In this document: piece by piece, positions 8,408-17,065 of the stretch
Position numbering within the stretch: the stretch's first letter is position 1
How the letters are laid out: every line of letters starts with the position of its first letter
Assembly: GCF_006538885.1 (NCBI RefSeq)
Contig: NZ_BJLY01000001.1
Coordinates: 682,001 to 746,000 of the forward strand
Direction: 5' to 3'
DNA: 64,000 nt
Source of the DNA: Gluconobacter roseus NBRC 3990
Lineage (GTDB): Bacteria > Pseudomonadota > Alphaproteobacteria > Acetobacterales > Acetobacteraceae
Translations under genes and position numbers: made by a program
The notes under the pieces: model-generated
What the model saw: only the letters and a program-made list of their open reading frames with translations
What the model was told of the DNA's origin: nothing
The model's database searches: none

Positions 8408-9178
8408 ATGGCTTTCAATTCCAACTTCAGCAGAGCTGGTGTGCAGGCCGGAGCCGGCAGTCTCGACGCCGGACTTCGCGCTTATATGTGCCGGGTCTTC
8501 AACTGGATGGCGCTTGGTCTGGTGATCACGGGACTGGTCGCCTATGGCGTGGCGCAGACATCCCTGCGTGCGTTGTTCTTCCATCTGGCCGAGATGCCGA
8601 ACGGTGCCATCGTCCTGCGTCCGACCCTGCTGGGCGGAATCAGTATCTTTGCGCCGCTCGTGTTCGTGATGGTGTTGTCCTTCGGGGTCAACCGTCTGTC
8701 GCGCCCGGCGGTGCAGGGGATTTTCCTGCTGTTCAGTGCGGCGATGGGTGCCAGCATGGCCAGCCTTCTGCTGAGCTATACGGGCGTTTCCGTGGCGCGG
8801 ACCTTCTTTGTGACCGCCATTACATTCGCCGGAATGTCGCTGTGGGGATACACGACGGGCGCCAATCTCGCTCGACTCGGTTCGTTCCTGTTCATGGGGC
8901 TGATCGGGATCATTCTGGCGTCTGTGGTGAACATTTTCCTGCACAGCTCTCCGCTCGCCATGCTGGTTTCAGTAATAGGTGTGGGTCTTTTCACGCTGCT
9001 GGCAGCCTATGACACGCAGCGCATCAAGATCACGTATCAGCAGTACATGGCTTATGCTGGTCCTGAGGAAGTTGCGAAGCTCAGTGTCTATGATGCGCTG
9101 ACGATGTATCTCAATTTCGTGAACCTGTTCCAGTTTCTCATCCAGTTCATGGGTGTCCGTTCAGGTAACAACGACTGA
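8408..9178 (+). CDS. Bax inhibitor-1 / YccA-YbhL family membrane protein
   Basis: A 256-residue inner-membrane protein with about seven hydrophobic segments, of the BI-1/LFG/TMBIM family. Related proteins include a pH-sensitive calcium leak channel (BsYetJ) and the FtsH modulator YccA. The C-terminal segment with TLLAAYDTQRIK carries the conserved Asp, and the DALTMYLNFVNLF motif is diagnostic. The frame is open further upstream, but the ATG at 8408 follows a GGAAAAGGTG ribosome site and matches the family N-terminus (FNSNF-type start). A strong terminator follows directly, so this is probably a single-gene unit. Confidence 0.92.
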   Translation: MAFNSNFSRAGVQAGAGSLDAGLRAYMCRVFNWMALGLVITGLVAYGVAQTSLRALFFHLAEMPNGAIVLRPTLLGGISIFAPLVFVMVLSFGVNRLSRPAVQGIFLLFSAAMGASMASLLLSYTGVSVARTFFVTAITFAGMSLWGYTTGANLARLGSFLFMGLIGIILASVVNIFLHSSPLAMLVSVIGVGLFTLLAAYDTQRIKITYQQYMAYAGPEEVAKLSVYDALTMYLNFVNLFQFLIQFMGVRSGNND

Positions 9179-9210
9179 CAATACTGTCCGGACGATATTG
9201 GGCATGATGG

Positions 9211-9247
9211 AAGGGGCGGCAGTTAATGCCGCCCCTTTCTGCTTTTT
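9211..9247 (+). terminator. Rho-independent terminator after the BI-1 family gene
   Basis: A perfect 10-bp stem (9211-9220 with 9228-9237, AAGGGGCGGC arm) with a 7-base loop is followed by a T-rich tract to 9247. It separates this gene from the cyo leader. Confidence 0.88.
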
Positions 9248-9643
9248 GGACCAAAAAAGTCTTGAATTATTCTCGCGAATTCTAAATCGATTTACATTAA
9301 AAATCGGTAATGTTCGCGTTTAATGAAAGTCGTAATTCGATCAAATGTGGCGAAAAACAGCCATTTCACCTTGGGGCTGATCTTGGGGGAGGGCTCACGA
9401 AATCCGTGATAAGCCTTGTCTTTAAGGCGATTCAGGCAGAAAAAACCTGAGGAACCGGGACAGCCGTGTCCCATGCTGAATGAATTTCAGGGTCGGATCT
9501 TTGATCCGGTTCCTGACGTCAGGATACGAACGAGAAAGGTAGCAGACTATGGCAGCGTTCGGCGGCACTGATGCGGACCTTATCGTGTCAAACCGTTTCC
9601 CGGCGACTACTGCAAGCCGGAACGGATGATGAAAGCAGGACCG
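9248..9643 (+). promoter_or_regulatory. long leader/control region upstream of cyoABCD
   Basis: About 400 bp without a convincing gene, AT-rich in its first half. It holds several dyads: CGATTT/AAATCG at 9288-9293 and 9301-9306; GGGACA/TGTCCC at 9457-9462 and 9467-9472; GGATC/GATCC at 9495-9499 and 9503-9507; and the perfect palindrome CCTGACGTCAGG at 9512-9523. No clear -35/-10 pair stands out. The placement suggests promoter(s), regulator sites and a structured 5' leader for the oxidase operon, but the regulator cannot be named from sequence. Confidence 0.5.
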
Positions 9644-10564
9644 ATGAAAAAACTCTGGCGATATCTCCCAGCGTTGCCGGCGCTGATGCTATCGGGTTGT
9701 ACGGTTGATCTGCTTCAGCCGCGCGGCCCGGTCGCAGAAATGAACCGCGATGTCATGGTGGCGGAATTCGTCATCATGATGCTGATCGTGGTTCCCACCT
9801 GCGCCGCGACGCTTTATTTTGCGTGGAAGTATCGTGCTTCCAACAAAGAGGCCGAATACCTCCCGACCTGGGATCATTCGACCGCTATTGAATATGTCAT
9901 CTGGGGCGTTCCCGCCCTGCTGATCGCCATTCTTGGCGCCATCAGCTGGTGGAGCACGCATGCCTATGACCCGTACCGCCCGCTTCAGACGGCTGACAAC
10001 GTCAAGCCCCTGAATGTCCAGGTGGTCTCTCTCGACTGGAAGTGGATGTTCATCTATCCGGACCTGGGGATCGCAACGATCAACCAGCTGGATGTCCCGA
10101 CGAACACGCCGCTGAACTTCCAGATCACGTCTGACTCCGTCATGACGTCGTTCTTCATCCCCCGTCTGGGTTCGATGATCTACGCCATGCCGGGTGAACA
10201 GACCCAGCTGCATCTGCTTGCAAGTGAATCCGGGGACTACCTCGGTGAGGCTTCACAGTTCAGCGGTCGTGGTTTCTCGGACATGAAGTTCCGCACTCTT
10301 GCCATGGATCCGGCTCAGTTCAACGACTGGGTTGAGAAGGTGAAGAGCGGAAGTGAAAATCTCGACGACACCACATACCCGAAATATGCCGCACCGCAGG
10401 AAGCTGCACCGGTACAGTATTTCGCGCATGTCCAGCCGGATCTCTTCGACGGCATCGTTGCCAAGTATAACAACGGCATGATGGTGGACAAGAAGACGGG
10501 CAAGGTCATGCACATGCAGTCTGCTTCCAACGCTGCACCGTCCGACACTGGCATGAAGGAATAA
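9644..10564 (+). CDS. cyoA: Cytochrome bo3 ubiquinol oxidase subunit II
   Basis: Subunit II of the terminal oxidase that oxidises ubiquinol and reduces oxygen at the inner membrane. The 306-residue product has a lipoprotein signal with lipobox LSGC (C19), two membrane segments, and a periplasmic cupredoxin-like domain. The CuA ligands of cytochrome c oxidases are absent: the region where the Cys pair would sit reads [10 protein letters not shown], as in quinol oxidases. An ATG six codons upstream (9626) is possible, but starting at 9644 places the basic MKKLW directly before the hydrophobic signal and behind an AGGA. First gene of cyoABCD; cyoB begins 7 bp after its stop. Confidence 0.96.
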   Translation: MKKLWRYLPALPALMLSGCTVDLLQPRGPVAEMNRDVMVAEFVIMMLIVVPTCAATLYFAWKYRASNKEAEYLPTWDHSTAIEYVIWGVPALLIAILGAISWWSTHAYDPYRPLQTADNVKPLNVQVVSLDWKWMFIYPDLGIATINQLDVPTNTPLNFQITSDSVMTSFFIPRLGSMIYAMPGEQTQLHLLASESGDYLGEASQFSGRGFSDMKFRTLAMDPAQFNDWVEKVKSGSENLDDTTYPKYAAPQEAAPVQYFAHVQPDLFDGIVAKYNNGMMVDKKTGKVMHMQSASNAAPSDTGMKE

Positions 10565-10571
10565 CCGACAG

Positions 10572-12560
10572 ATGCTCGGAAAACTCTCCTTATCAGCCAT
10601 ACCGTTGGATGTGCCGATTCTTGTCGGTACATTCCTTGGTGTTGCTGTCATCGGTCTCGCCGTACTGGGTGCTGTCACCTATTATGGCAAATGGGGCTAT
10701 CTCTGGCGTGACTGGCTGACGACTGTCGACCACAAGCGTCTTGCCGTAATGTACATCATCCTGGCGATCGTCATGCTGTTCCGCGGTTTTGCGGACGCCA
10801 TCATGATGCGTACCCAGCTCGCGCTGGCATACAAGGGTAATCCCGGTTACCTGCCGCCGCATCACTACGACCAGATCTTCTCCGCTCACGGCACCATCAT
10901 GATCTTCTTCATGGCAATGGCGTTCATGACGGGTCTGATGAACCTGGTTGTTCCCCTGCAGATCGGTGCCCGCGACGTTGCGTTCCCGTTCCTGAACTCG
11001 CTCAGCTTCTACATGACGCTGGTCGGTGCCCTGCTGATCAACATCTCGCTGTTCATCGGTGAGTTTGCCCAGTGCGGCTGGCTGGTTTACCCGCCTCTGT
11101 CCGAAATGCAGTTCAGCCCGGGTGTCGGCGTTGACTATTATATCTGGGCCGTTCAGATCTCCGGTGTCGGTACGCTGCTGACGGGCGTGAACTTCTTCAC
11201 GACCATCGTCAAGATGCGTGCGCCTGGCATGGGCTGGATGCAGATGCCGGTCTTCACCTGGACCGCGTTCTGCACGACCGTTCTGATCATGGTGTCCTTC
11301 CCGGTTCTGACGGTGACGCTGGCTCTGCTCAGCCTTGATCGTTACCTCGGCATGCACTTCTTCACGAACGATGCCGGCGGCAACGTCATGCTTTACCTCA
11401 GCATGATCTGGACCTGGGGCCATCCGGAAGTTTACATCCTTGTCATTCCGGCATTCGGTGTTTTCTCCGAGGTCACTGCAACGTTCTCCCAGAAGCCGCT
11501 CTTCGGCTACAAGACGATGGTGTACGCCACGTGCTCCATCATGGTGCTCTCCTTCGTCGTGTGGGTGCATCACTTTTTCACCATGGGTGCCGGTGCCAAC
11601 GTCAATACCTTCTTCGGTATCATGACGATGATCATCGCCGTCCCGACGGGTGTGAAGATCTTCAACTGGCTGTTCACGATGTATAAGGGCCGCGTGGAAT
11701 TCACGGCTCCGATGCACTGGACGCTCGGCTTCATGATCACCTTCTCCATCGGTGGTATGACCGGTGTCATGATGGCCATGCCGGCCGCTGACTGGATCCT
11801 GCATAACTCCCTGTTCCTGATCGCCCACTTCCACAACGTCATCATCGGCGGTGTGTACTTCGGCTACATTGCAGGCATGGGTTTCTGGTTCCCGAAGGCT
11901 TTCGGCTTCAAGCTGAACGAAGCCTGGGGCAAGCGCGCTTTCTGGTGCTGGTTCGTCGGTTTCTACCTGGCCTTCATTCCGCTTTATGTCCTCGGCCTCG
12001 AAGGCATGACGCGTCGTATGAACCACTACGACAACCCCGACTGGTATCCGTGGATGCTCGTTGCTGAAGTTGGTGCAATCGTTATCGCTCTCGGTATCGT
12101 CTGCCAGCTCACGCAGCTCTACGTTTCCATCCGTGACCGTAACCTGCCCGAGAACCTTGATCTGACGGGTGATCCGTGGAACGGCCGTACGCTGGAGTGG
12201 TCCATTTCCTCTCCGCCGCCGGCATATAACTTCGCGGTCATTCCTGACATTCATGGTCTCGACACGTTCCACACCGAGAAGCAGCTGGGCCGTCAGGCTC
12301 ACGGTAAGCCGCTGGCTCCGATCCACATGCCGAAGAACACATCTGCTGGTGTCTTCATCGGTCTGTTCAGCTTCATCCTCGGTTTCGCTTCGATCTGGTA
12401 CATCTGGTGGCTCGCTGCCATCGGCCTGATCGGTATCGTTGCAACCATGATCCTGCGCAGCGCTGACCGCGACGTCGACTACTATGTCCCGGTAAGCGAA
12501 ATCGAGCACAACGAGGAAGTCTATTCCCGTCGTATCGCTGCTGCACAGGCAGCAGAGTAA
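10572..12560 (+). CDS. cyoB: Cytochrome bo3 ubiquinol oxidase subunit I
   Basis: Catalytic subunit carrying low-spin haem, high-spin haem and CuB; pumps protons while reducing O2 to water. The 662-residue protein is almost collinear with E. coli CyoB: quinol-site residues R71, D75, H98 and Q101 and haem ligand H106 fall at identical numbers. The WGHPEVY motif carries a CuB histidine and proton-channel glutamate, WVHHFF carries two more CuB histidines, and IAHFHNVI carries the remaining haem ligands. About 15 membrane segments are present. Codon choice (CGT, GGT, C-ending codons) differs from flanking genes and suggests high expression. It is followed by cyoC after 18 bp. Confidence 0.98.
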   Translation: MLGKLSLSAIPLDVPILVGTFLGVAVIGLAVLGAVTYYGKWGYLWRDWLTTVDHKRLAVMYIILAIVMLFRGFADAIMMRTQLALAYKGNPGYLPPHHYDQIFSAHGTIMIFFMAMAFMTGLMNLVVPLQIGARDVAFPFLNSLSFYMTLVGALLINISLFIGEFAQCGWLVYPPLSEMQFSPGVGVDYYIWAVQISGVGTLLTGVNFFTTIVKMRAPGMGWMQMPVFTWTAFCTTVLIMVSFPVLTVTLALLSLDRYLGMHFFTNDAGGNVMLYLSMIWTWGHPEVYILVIPAFGVFSEVTATFSQKPLFGYKTMVYATCSIMVLSFVVWVHHFFTMGAGANVNTFFGIMTMIIAVPTGVKIFNWLFTMYKGRVEFTAPMHWTLGFMITFSIGGMTGVMMAMPAADWILHNSLFLIAHFHNVIIGGVYFGYIAGMGFWFPKAFGFKLNEAWGKRAFWCWFVGFYLAFIPLYVLGLEGMTRRMNHYDNPDWYPWMLVAEVGAIVIALGIVCQLTQLYVSIRDRNLPENLDLTGDPWNGRTLEWSISSPPPAYNFAVIPDIHGLDTFHTEKQLGRQAHGKPLAPIHMPKNTSAGVFIGLFSFILGFASIWYIWWLAAIGLIGIVATMILRSADRDVDYYVPVSEIEHNEEVYSRRIAAAQAAE

Positions 12561-12578
12561 TAGGGGCGCATAAGACTT

Positions 12579-13196
12579 ATGGCTCACGAAGCAACCATGT
12601 CGCCTCTGGCACACGCTGACGATCACCACGGGGAACACCACGAGTCCCCCAACGTGTTCGGCTTCTGGCTCTACCTGATGACGGACTGTGTCCTGTTCGG
12701 GTCGATCTTCGCTGCCTTCGCGGTCCTCCGGAACCAGTATGCCGGTGGCCCGTCGGGCAAGGAACTGTTCGACCTGACGAACGTGGGGATCGAGACGGCT
12801 ATCCTGCTGTTCTCGTCCATCACGTACGGCTTTGCCTCGCTGAACGCGCTGGCGAAGAACAAGAAGATGGTCCTGCTGTGGCTGGCCGTTACGTTCGTGC
12901 TGGGTCTTTCCTTCGTCGGTCTGGAGCTGAACGAGTTCAGCTCCATGATCGCAGAAGGCAATGGTCCTGACCGTTCCGCATTCCTCTCCGCGTTCTTCAC
13001 GCTGGTTGGAACGCACGGTCTGCACGTTACCTGCGGTCTGATCTGGATGGCAGTGCTGATGGTGCAGATGATGGGTCCGCAGGATCTGTCCGAGCGTATG
13101 ATGAACAAGCTGGCCTGCCTCAGCCTGTTCTGGCACTTTCTTGACATCGTCTGGATCTGTGTCTTCTCGTTCGTCTATCTCGCAGGAGTGATGTAA
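12579..13196 (+). CDS. cyoC: Cytochrome bo3 ubiquinol oxidase subunit III
   Basis: A 205-residue subunit III with about five membrane segments, typical of quinol oxidases, which lack the first two helices of cytochrome c oxidase subunit III. The N-terminus is His/Asp-rich (HADDHHGEHH), then FGFWLYLMTDCVLFGSIFA, matching CyoC. The LVGTHGLHVTCGLIW and LFWHFLDIVWICVF segments are family hallmarks. The stop shares a base with the cyoD start (TAATG), so the two are translationally coupled. An AGGGG stretch upstream of the ATG serves as ribosome site. Confidence 0.97.
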   Translation: MAHEATMSPLAHADDHHGEHHESPNVFGFWLYLMTDCVLFGSIFAAFAVLRNQYAGGPSGKELFDLTNVGIETAILLFSSITYGFASLNALAKNKKMVLLWLAVTFVLGLSFVGLELNEFSSMIAEGNGPDRSAFLSAFFTLVGTHGLHVTCGLIWMAVLMVQMMGPQDLSERMMNKLACLSLFWHFLDIVWICVFSFVYLAGVM

Positions 13197-13531
13197 TGAC
13201 CCAGGCTCCTACCACCACGATGACGGGTGACAGCCACGGCTCTTACCCGTCCTATCTGATCGGCTTTGTTCTGGCCGTGATCCTGACGGTGGCATCCTTT
13301 GCCGCTGTCATGTCCCACGCCCTGTCTCCGGGGATGGCGCTTGCAGCACTGACGGTTCTTGCCGTCGTGCAGATCGTCGTCCACCTGGTGTTCTTCCTCC
13401 ACATGAACACCAGCACCGAGCAGAGCTGGAACCTGATGTGCTTCATCTTTGCTGCGGCATCGGTGATCGTCATCATCGGCGGTACGATCTTCATCATGCA
13501 TGACACCGCGATCAACATGATGTCCCGCTAA
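13196..13531 (+). CDS. cyoD: Cytochrome bo3 ubiquinol oxidase subunit IV
   Basis: A 111-residue subunit IV with three membrane helices, needed for assembly of the CuB site in the E. coli enzyme. The sequence YLIGFVLAVILTVASF and the FFLHMN segment are typical CyoD features. It overlaps cyoC by one base and is the last gene of the operon; a strong terminator follows 25 bp after the stop. There is no cyoE or ctaB (haem O synthase) gene directly downstream, unlike E. coli cyoABCDE. Confidence 0.96.
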   Translation: MTQAPTTTMTGDSHGSYPSYLIGFVLAVILTVASFAAVMSHALSPGMALAALTVLAVVQIVVHLVFFLHMNTSTEQSWNLMCFIFAAASVIVIIGGTIFIMHDTAINMMSR

Positions 13532-13556
13532 GGTTTCTTTCGAGACCTGAGGGAAG

Positions 13557-13590
13557 GGCTGACAGGAGAAATCCTGTCAGCCTTTTTTTT
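13557..13590 (+). terminator. Rho-independent terminator of cyoABCD
   Basis: A perfect 11-bp stem (13557-13567 with 13572-13582) with GAAA loop is followed by eight T residues (13583-13590). Confidence 0.95.
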
Positions 13591-13651
13591 GTGTCTGGCT
13601 TTCCGGCCGGGACGGTCTCTGAACCGGAGGGTTCCATGGAAAAGCGGGCAC

Positions 13652-13681
13652 AAAAAAACCCGGTCTCCTGGGAGACCGGGT
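13652..13681 (-). terminator. Rho-independent terminator of the fdxA unit
   Basis: An 11-bp perfect stem (13658-13668 with 13671-13681) with a two-base loop. On the minus strand it is followed by seven T residues (the A run at 13652-13658). It ends transcription from fdxA and faces the cyo terminator. Confidence 0.92.
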
Positions 13682-13708
13682 GAAAGATGCCGCCAAAGAA
13701 AAGCGGGG

Positions 13709-14041
13709 TCAGTCCTTGTGAGGCGCCTCGGACAGCATGGCGGCCTTGCCGGGCTTGTCTTTCCATTCTTCCGCGTCCGGCATGGCGTCGATCTTGCGGG
13801 TCATGTTCGGCCACTGCGTGGAATATTTCGCGTTGACCTCGATCCACGGTGCGGCACGGTTGTCGCTGTCCGGGACGATGGCCTCTGCCGGGCATTCCGG
13901 CTCACATACGCCGCAGTCGATGCATTCGTCAGGATTGATGACGAGGAAATTCTCACCGGCGTAGAAACAGTCTACGGGGCAGACTTCCACGCAATCCGTG
14001 AACTTGCAGAGAATGCAGTTTTCGGTGACCACATAGGTCAT
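13709..14041 (-). CDS. fdxA: 7Fe ferredoxin, FdxA type
   Basis: A 110-residue soluble electron carrier with one 3Fe-4S and one 4Fe-4S cluster. Cysteines C9, C17 and C50 fit the 3Fe cluster and C21, C40, C43 and C46 the 4Fe cluster of Azotobacter ferredoxin I; C12 and C25 are additional. The C-terminal ~50 residues ([10 protein letters not shown] onward) are the extension typical of alphaproteobacterial FdxA. It lies downstream of the helicase and S4-domain genes on the same strand, an order common in Alphaproteobacteria, where carD often follows; here the strand ends at a terminator instead. Redox partner unknown. Confidence 0.95.
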   Translation of the reverse strand: MTYVVTENCILCKFTDCVEVCPVDCFYAGENFLVINPDECIDCGVCEPECPAEAIVPDSDNRAAPWIEVNAKYSTQWPNMTRKIDAMPDAEEWKDKPGKAAMLSEAPHKD

Positions 14042-14133
14042 TGACGTCTCCGATCGTCTTGCTGGTCCGGCATCCGGCCGGTTTCATCCGAGCGGGATGA
14101 TATGCGAAGGTTTGGCCTCAGACGCAAGCATCG

Positions 14134-14412
14134 TCAGCCGTCTTCTGTGATGGCTTCATAAAGAAGTGCGGCTTCTTTTGCCGGACCGCGGCGTTCACCA
14201 AGATCCAAGACGCGCCACACGCGCACTTCTCCGCCAGAAACGGCCGGAAAAGTCAATATGTCGCCAACGTGAAGTTTGGCGTGGGGCTTGCTGGTGGGCT
14301 GTCTGTTGATACGGATACGGCCCTTGCTGATGATGGCGGCGCAAAGCGGGCGTGTCTTGGCGACGCGGGCATAATACAGCCACTGATCCAGTCGCTGGTA
14401 GTCTTCACTCAT
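14134..14412 (-). CDS. S4-domain RNA-binding protein (Hsp15/HslR-like)
   Basis: A 92-residue protein consisting mainly of one S4 RNA-binding fold: RLDQWLYYARVAKTR at 7-21 and KGRIRINRQ at 30-38 are the alpha-L motif signature. The E. coli counterpart Hsp15 binds stalled 50S subunits carrying peptidyl-tRNA after heat shock; the same role here is inferred. It overlaps the 3' end of the helicase gene (ATGA at 14409-14412), so the two are translationally coupled. Confidence 0.9.
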   Translation of the reverse strand: MSEDYQRLDQWLYYARVAKTRPLCAAIISKGRIRINRQPTSKPHAKLHVGDILTFPAVSGGEVRVWRVLDLGERRGPAKEAALLYEAITEDG

Positions 14413-16967
14413 GGACGGACTTTTTCTCTGAGAGCTGCGAGAGCTGCAAACGGACTATCGGTCCGGGGCGGGGCCGGGCGTCTGGCCTGAGTCTGATGGG
14501 AGTGGGTTTTGCGCCGACGGGAGGCGCGTGTCCGGCGGTCCTTCAGGATCATCAGGGGGGAGGGTGGGCCGGCATGGGCTGTTGGGGGCATCTCGGCAGG
14601 GCGGTGGGCGATGCCCAAGCCCTTCAGCACGGATAGGAGGATGTCGGCTTTGATGCCCAGTCTGGAGGCCAGACCGGGAGGCGCTGCGTGATCGTGGCGG
14701 AGGGCAAGTTGGTGCATCTCCGCAATGCAGCGTTCCGCGATGTCGAGACGCAGGCCTGTATCGCCTGCGCGGATCCATCCGAACTGGCCCTGAATGTCGC
14801 TCCAGGGAAGGGAGACACGGCCGGGCGCGGTGGCGCGCAATGCGGTTCCGTTATGCAGGGCGTGGAGGAGGCCCAGCAGCGCCAGCGGGCGGGTCCGGAA
14901 AAGTGCCGGGCAGTAGATCGAGAAGCGTCCGATCTCTACGCCGCTTTTGCGCAATCTGTTTCGCAGTTCGGGCGTCAGGGCGTGGTCTTCGGGCAGGGCG
15001 TCAGTGATGCCGCCATCTTCCATGAGGCGATGCAGGACGGCCCGGAACTGGGGTTCGCGCTCTGCCATGGCATGGGCACGGTAGAGGGGCTTGAGGTCCT
15101 TCTGAATGAGCTGTGCCACGAAGCCCAGAAGGCGTGTTTCGACGTGCGTTTTTTGGACGGCATCCGTGAATTCCGCCGGGAAAAGCTGGATGGCGGGGCG
15201 GAGCAGGGACGGGCCTGCCGTGAGGCGGCCGAGGCGAATGTCTTCCCAGAAGAGTTCGCCGTTCGTGGTATCCAGTCTGAGGGCGGTGTCGGGCGCATCC
15301 TGAAGCATGCGGATGCGGCGGGGGATTTCATGCAGCAGGGCCTTGCGACCGGCGCGCAGGATGATCTGGCGGTCGGGGCCTGAGGCGACATCAGTTTCCA
15401 GCGTAAAGCCACGGATGCGGCCGATGCTGTGGCCTTCGACCAGGACTTCTCCGTCCGGTTTGACGGCGGAGAGCAGGGTGCGGTCGGTGTCACTGTCGAG
15501 GCGGCGGAGCAGGGACGTGGCCCGGCGGTCCACGAAGCGGGCGGTGAGGCGTTCGTGCAGGGCGTCGGAGAGCAAGTCCTCGACTTCGCGGGCGCGTTCC
15601 TGCCACAGGGCGGAATGGCGGCTCCATTCGGTGCGGGCGGCAACGTAGGAGCAGACGCGGACGCCGGTGAGGCGGTGCATCAGCGTGTCGATATCGCCTT
15701 CGGTGCGGGCAAAGCCACGGATATGGCCTTCCATCCAGCTTGGAGGGATCGTGCCGTCCTTGACCAGATGGGTGTAGAGGCGGGCGCAGAGGCGGGTGTG
15801 GCTGTCATCGCCGAGTTTGCGGAAATCGGGGATCTGGCAGACGTCCCAGAGCAGGGCGGTGGCGCGTTTTCCGCGGGCGATCTCGCGAATGTCCGGGTCG
15901 AGCATCAGGGATTCGAGCGTGGTGACGTCCGAGGCGACGCGGCCTGCGGTCAGACCACGCAGCGGGGCGGGCCGGGTCAGGCTTTTGAGCAGGTTGGCGG
16001 GGTTGGTGAAGTCCAGCTCGTGGTTGCGCCAGTAGAGGCGCTGGATCGGGTCGAAGCGGTGCTGCTCGACGGCTTCGACGAGGGCGCTGGACATGGGCGG
16101 GCAGTCGGCCGTGGTGCCGAAGGTGCCGTCTTTCATGCCGCGTCCGGCGCGTCCGGCGATCTGGGCGATTTCCTGCGGGAACAGGGGGCGGGGGACAGTG
16201 CCGTCGAACTTGCTGAGCTGGGCCAGGGCGACGTGATCGACGTCCATGTTCAGGCCCATGCCGATGGCGTCTGTTGCGACGAGATAATCGACTTCGCGGT
16301 TCTGGTAGAGCTCGACCTGGGCGTTGCGGGTGCGGGGACTGAGCTGGCCCATGATGACCGCACAGCCGCCACGGCGACGGCGGATGACTTCGGCCAGTGC
16401 GTAGACCTCGCTCATGGAGAAGGCGACGATGGCCGAGCGGGGTGGCAGGCGGGAAAGCTTGGTATGTCCCGTGCTGGCGAGGCTGGAAAGGCGGGTGCGG
16501 ATGTCGATTTCAATGCCCGGGACGAGTTTCTGGAGCAGCGGGCGGATGGTTTCGGCGCCGAGGAAAAGGGTTTCGACGGTGCCTCTCGCGTGAAGCAGGC
16601 GGTCCGTGAAGATGTGGCCGCGGTCCGGGTCCGAGGCGAGCTGGATTTCGTCGATGGCGACGAACTCGGCCTTGCGGTCCAGCGGCATGGCTTCGACGGT
16701 GCAGGAGAACCAGCGTGCTCCGGGCGGGACGATCTTTTCCTTGCCCGTGATGAGGGCGACGCTGCGCTCGCCCTTGATTTTCACCAGGCGCTCGTAGTTT
16801 TCCCGGGCCAGCAGGCGCAGGGGGAAGCCGATGATGCCGGACGCATGGGCCATCATGCGCGTTAAGGCATAATGGGTCTTGCCGGTATTGGTGGGGCCGA
16901 GGGCAGCACGGATGCTGGCTGGCATGGTATGATAGCTGGACGAGGTTCCGTGGAATGCACCCTTCAT
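14409..16967 (-). CDS. SUV3-like DEAD/DEAH-type helicase
   Basis: A large superfamily 2 helicase resembling mitochondrial SUV3 and alphaproteobacterial MgpS, probably acting on RNA. From the start chosen here (852 residues), Walker A GPTNTGKT is at 24-31, a DEIQL motif II follows near residue 100, and motif VI reads QIAGRAGRG. The C-terminal tail is Arg/Lys/Pro-rich. The frame is open to 17090, but that would overlap the divergent aminopeptidase start at 17066. Starts at 16967 or 16925 are both possible and neither has a clear ribosome site. It is first in a minus-strand run with the S4-domain gene and fdxA. Confidence 0.88.
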   Translation of the reverse strand: MKGAFHGTSSSYHTMPASIRAALGPTNTGKTHYALTRMMAHASGIIGFPLRLLARENYERLVKIKGERSVALITGKEKIVPPGARWFSCTVEAMPLDRKAEFVAIDEIQLASDPDRGHIFTDRLLHARGTVETLFLGAETIRPLLQKLVPGIEIDIRTRLSSLASTGHTKLSRLPPRSAIVAFSMSEVYALAEVIRRRRGGCAVIMGQLSPRTRNAQVELYQNREVDYLVATDAIGMGLNMDVDHVALAQLSKFDGTVPRPLFPQEIAQIAGRAGRGMKDGTFGTTADCPPMSSALVEAVEQHRFDPIQRLYWRNHELDFTNPANLLKSLTRPAPLRGLTAGRVASDVTTLESLMLDPDIREIARGKRATALLWDVCQIPDFRKLGDDSHTRLCARLYTHLVKDGTIPPSWMEGHIRGFARTEGDIDTLMHRLTGVRVCSYVAARTEWSRHSALWQERAREVEDLLSDALHERLTARFVDRRATSLLRRLDSDTDRTLLSAVKPDGEVLVEGHSIGRIRGFTLETDVASGPDRQIILRAGRKALLHEIPRRIRMLQDAPDTALRLDTTNGELFWEDIRLGRLTAGPSLLRPAIQLFPAEFTDAVQKTHVETRLLGFVAQLIQKDLKPLYRAHAMAEREPQFRAVLHRLMEDGGITDALPEDHALTPELRNRLRKSGVEIGRFSIYCPALFRTRPLALLGLLHALHNGTALRATAPGRVSLPWSDIQGQFGWIRAGDTGLRLDIAERCIAEMHQLALRHDHAAPPGLASRLGIKADILLSVLKGLGIAHRPAEMPPTAHAGPPSPLMILKDRRTRASRRRKTHSHQTQARRPAPPRTDSPFAALAALREKVRP

Positions 16968-17065
16968 GTCTGAATGGTCGGGTGCCTGCGGGGCAAAAGC
17001 AAGCATCTGAAGCCCATCCGGGTGATCTTTATCGGGTCGGGCCGGTATTTGAGGAAGAAAGTCAT

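Noticed and set aside
9292-9474. 60-residue minus-strand open frame in the cyo leader
   Set aside because: No ribosome site or protein-like pattern; the region is better explained as a control region.
10593-13136. 847-residue minus-strand open frame
   Set aside because: Lies opposite cyoB and cyoC, which are unmistakable; composition is His/Asp/Gln-rich without any recognisable fold.
15429-16865. 478-residue plus-strand open frame
   Set aside because: Antisense of the SUV3-like helicase; no motifs.
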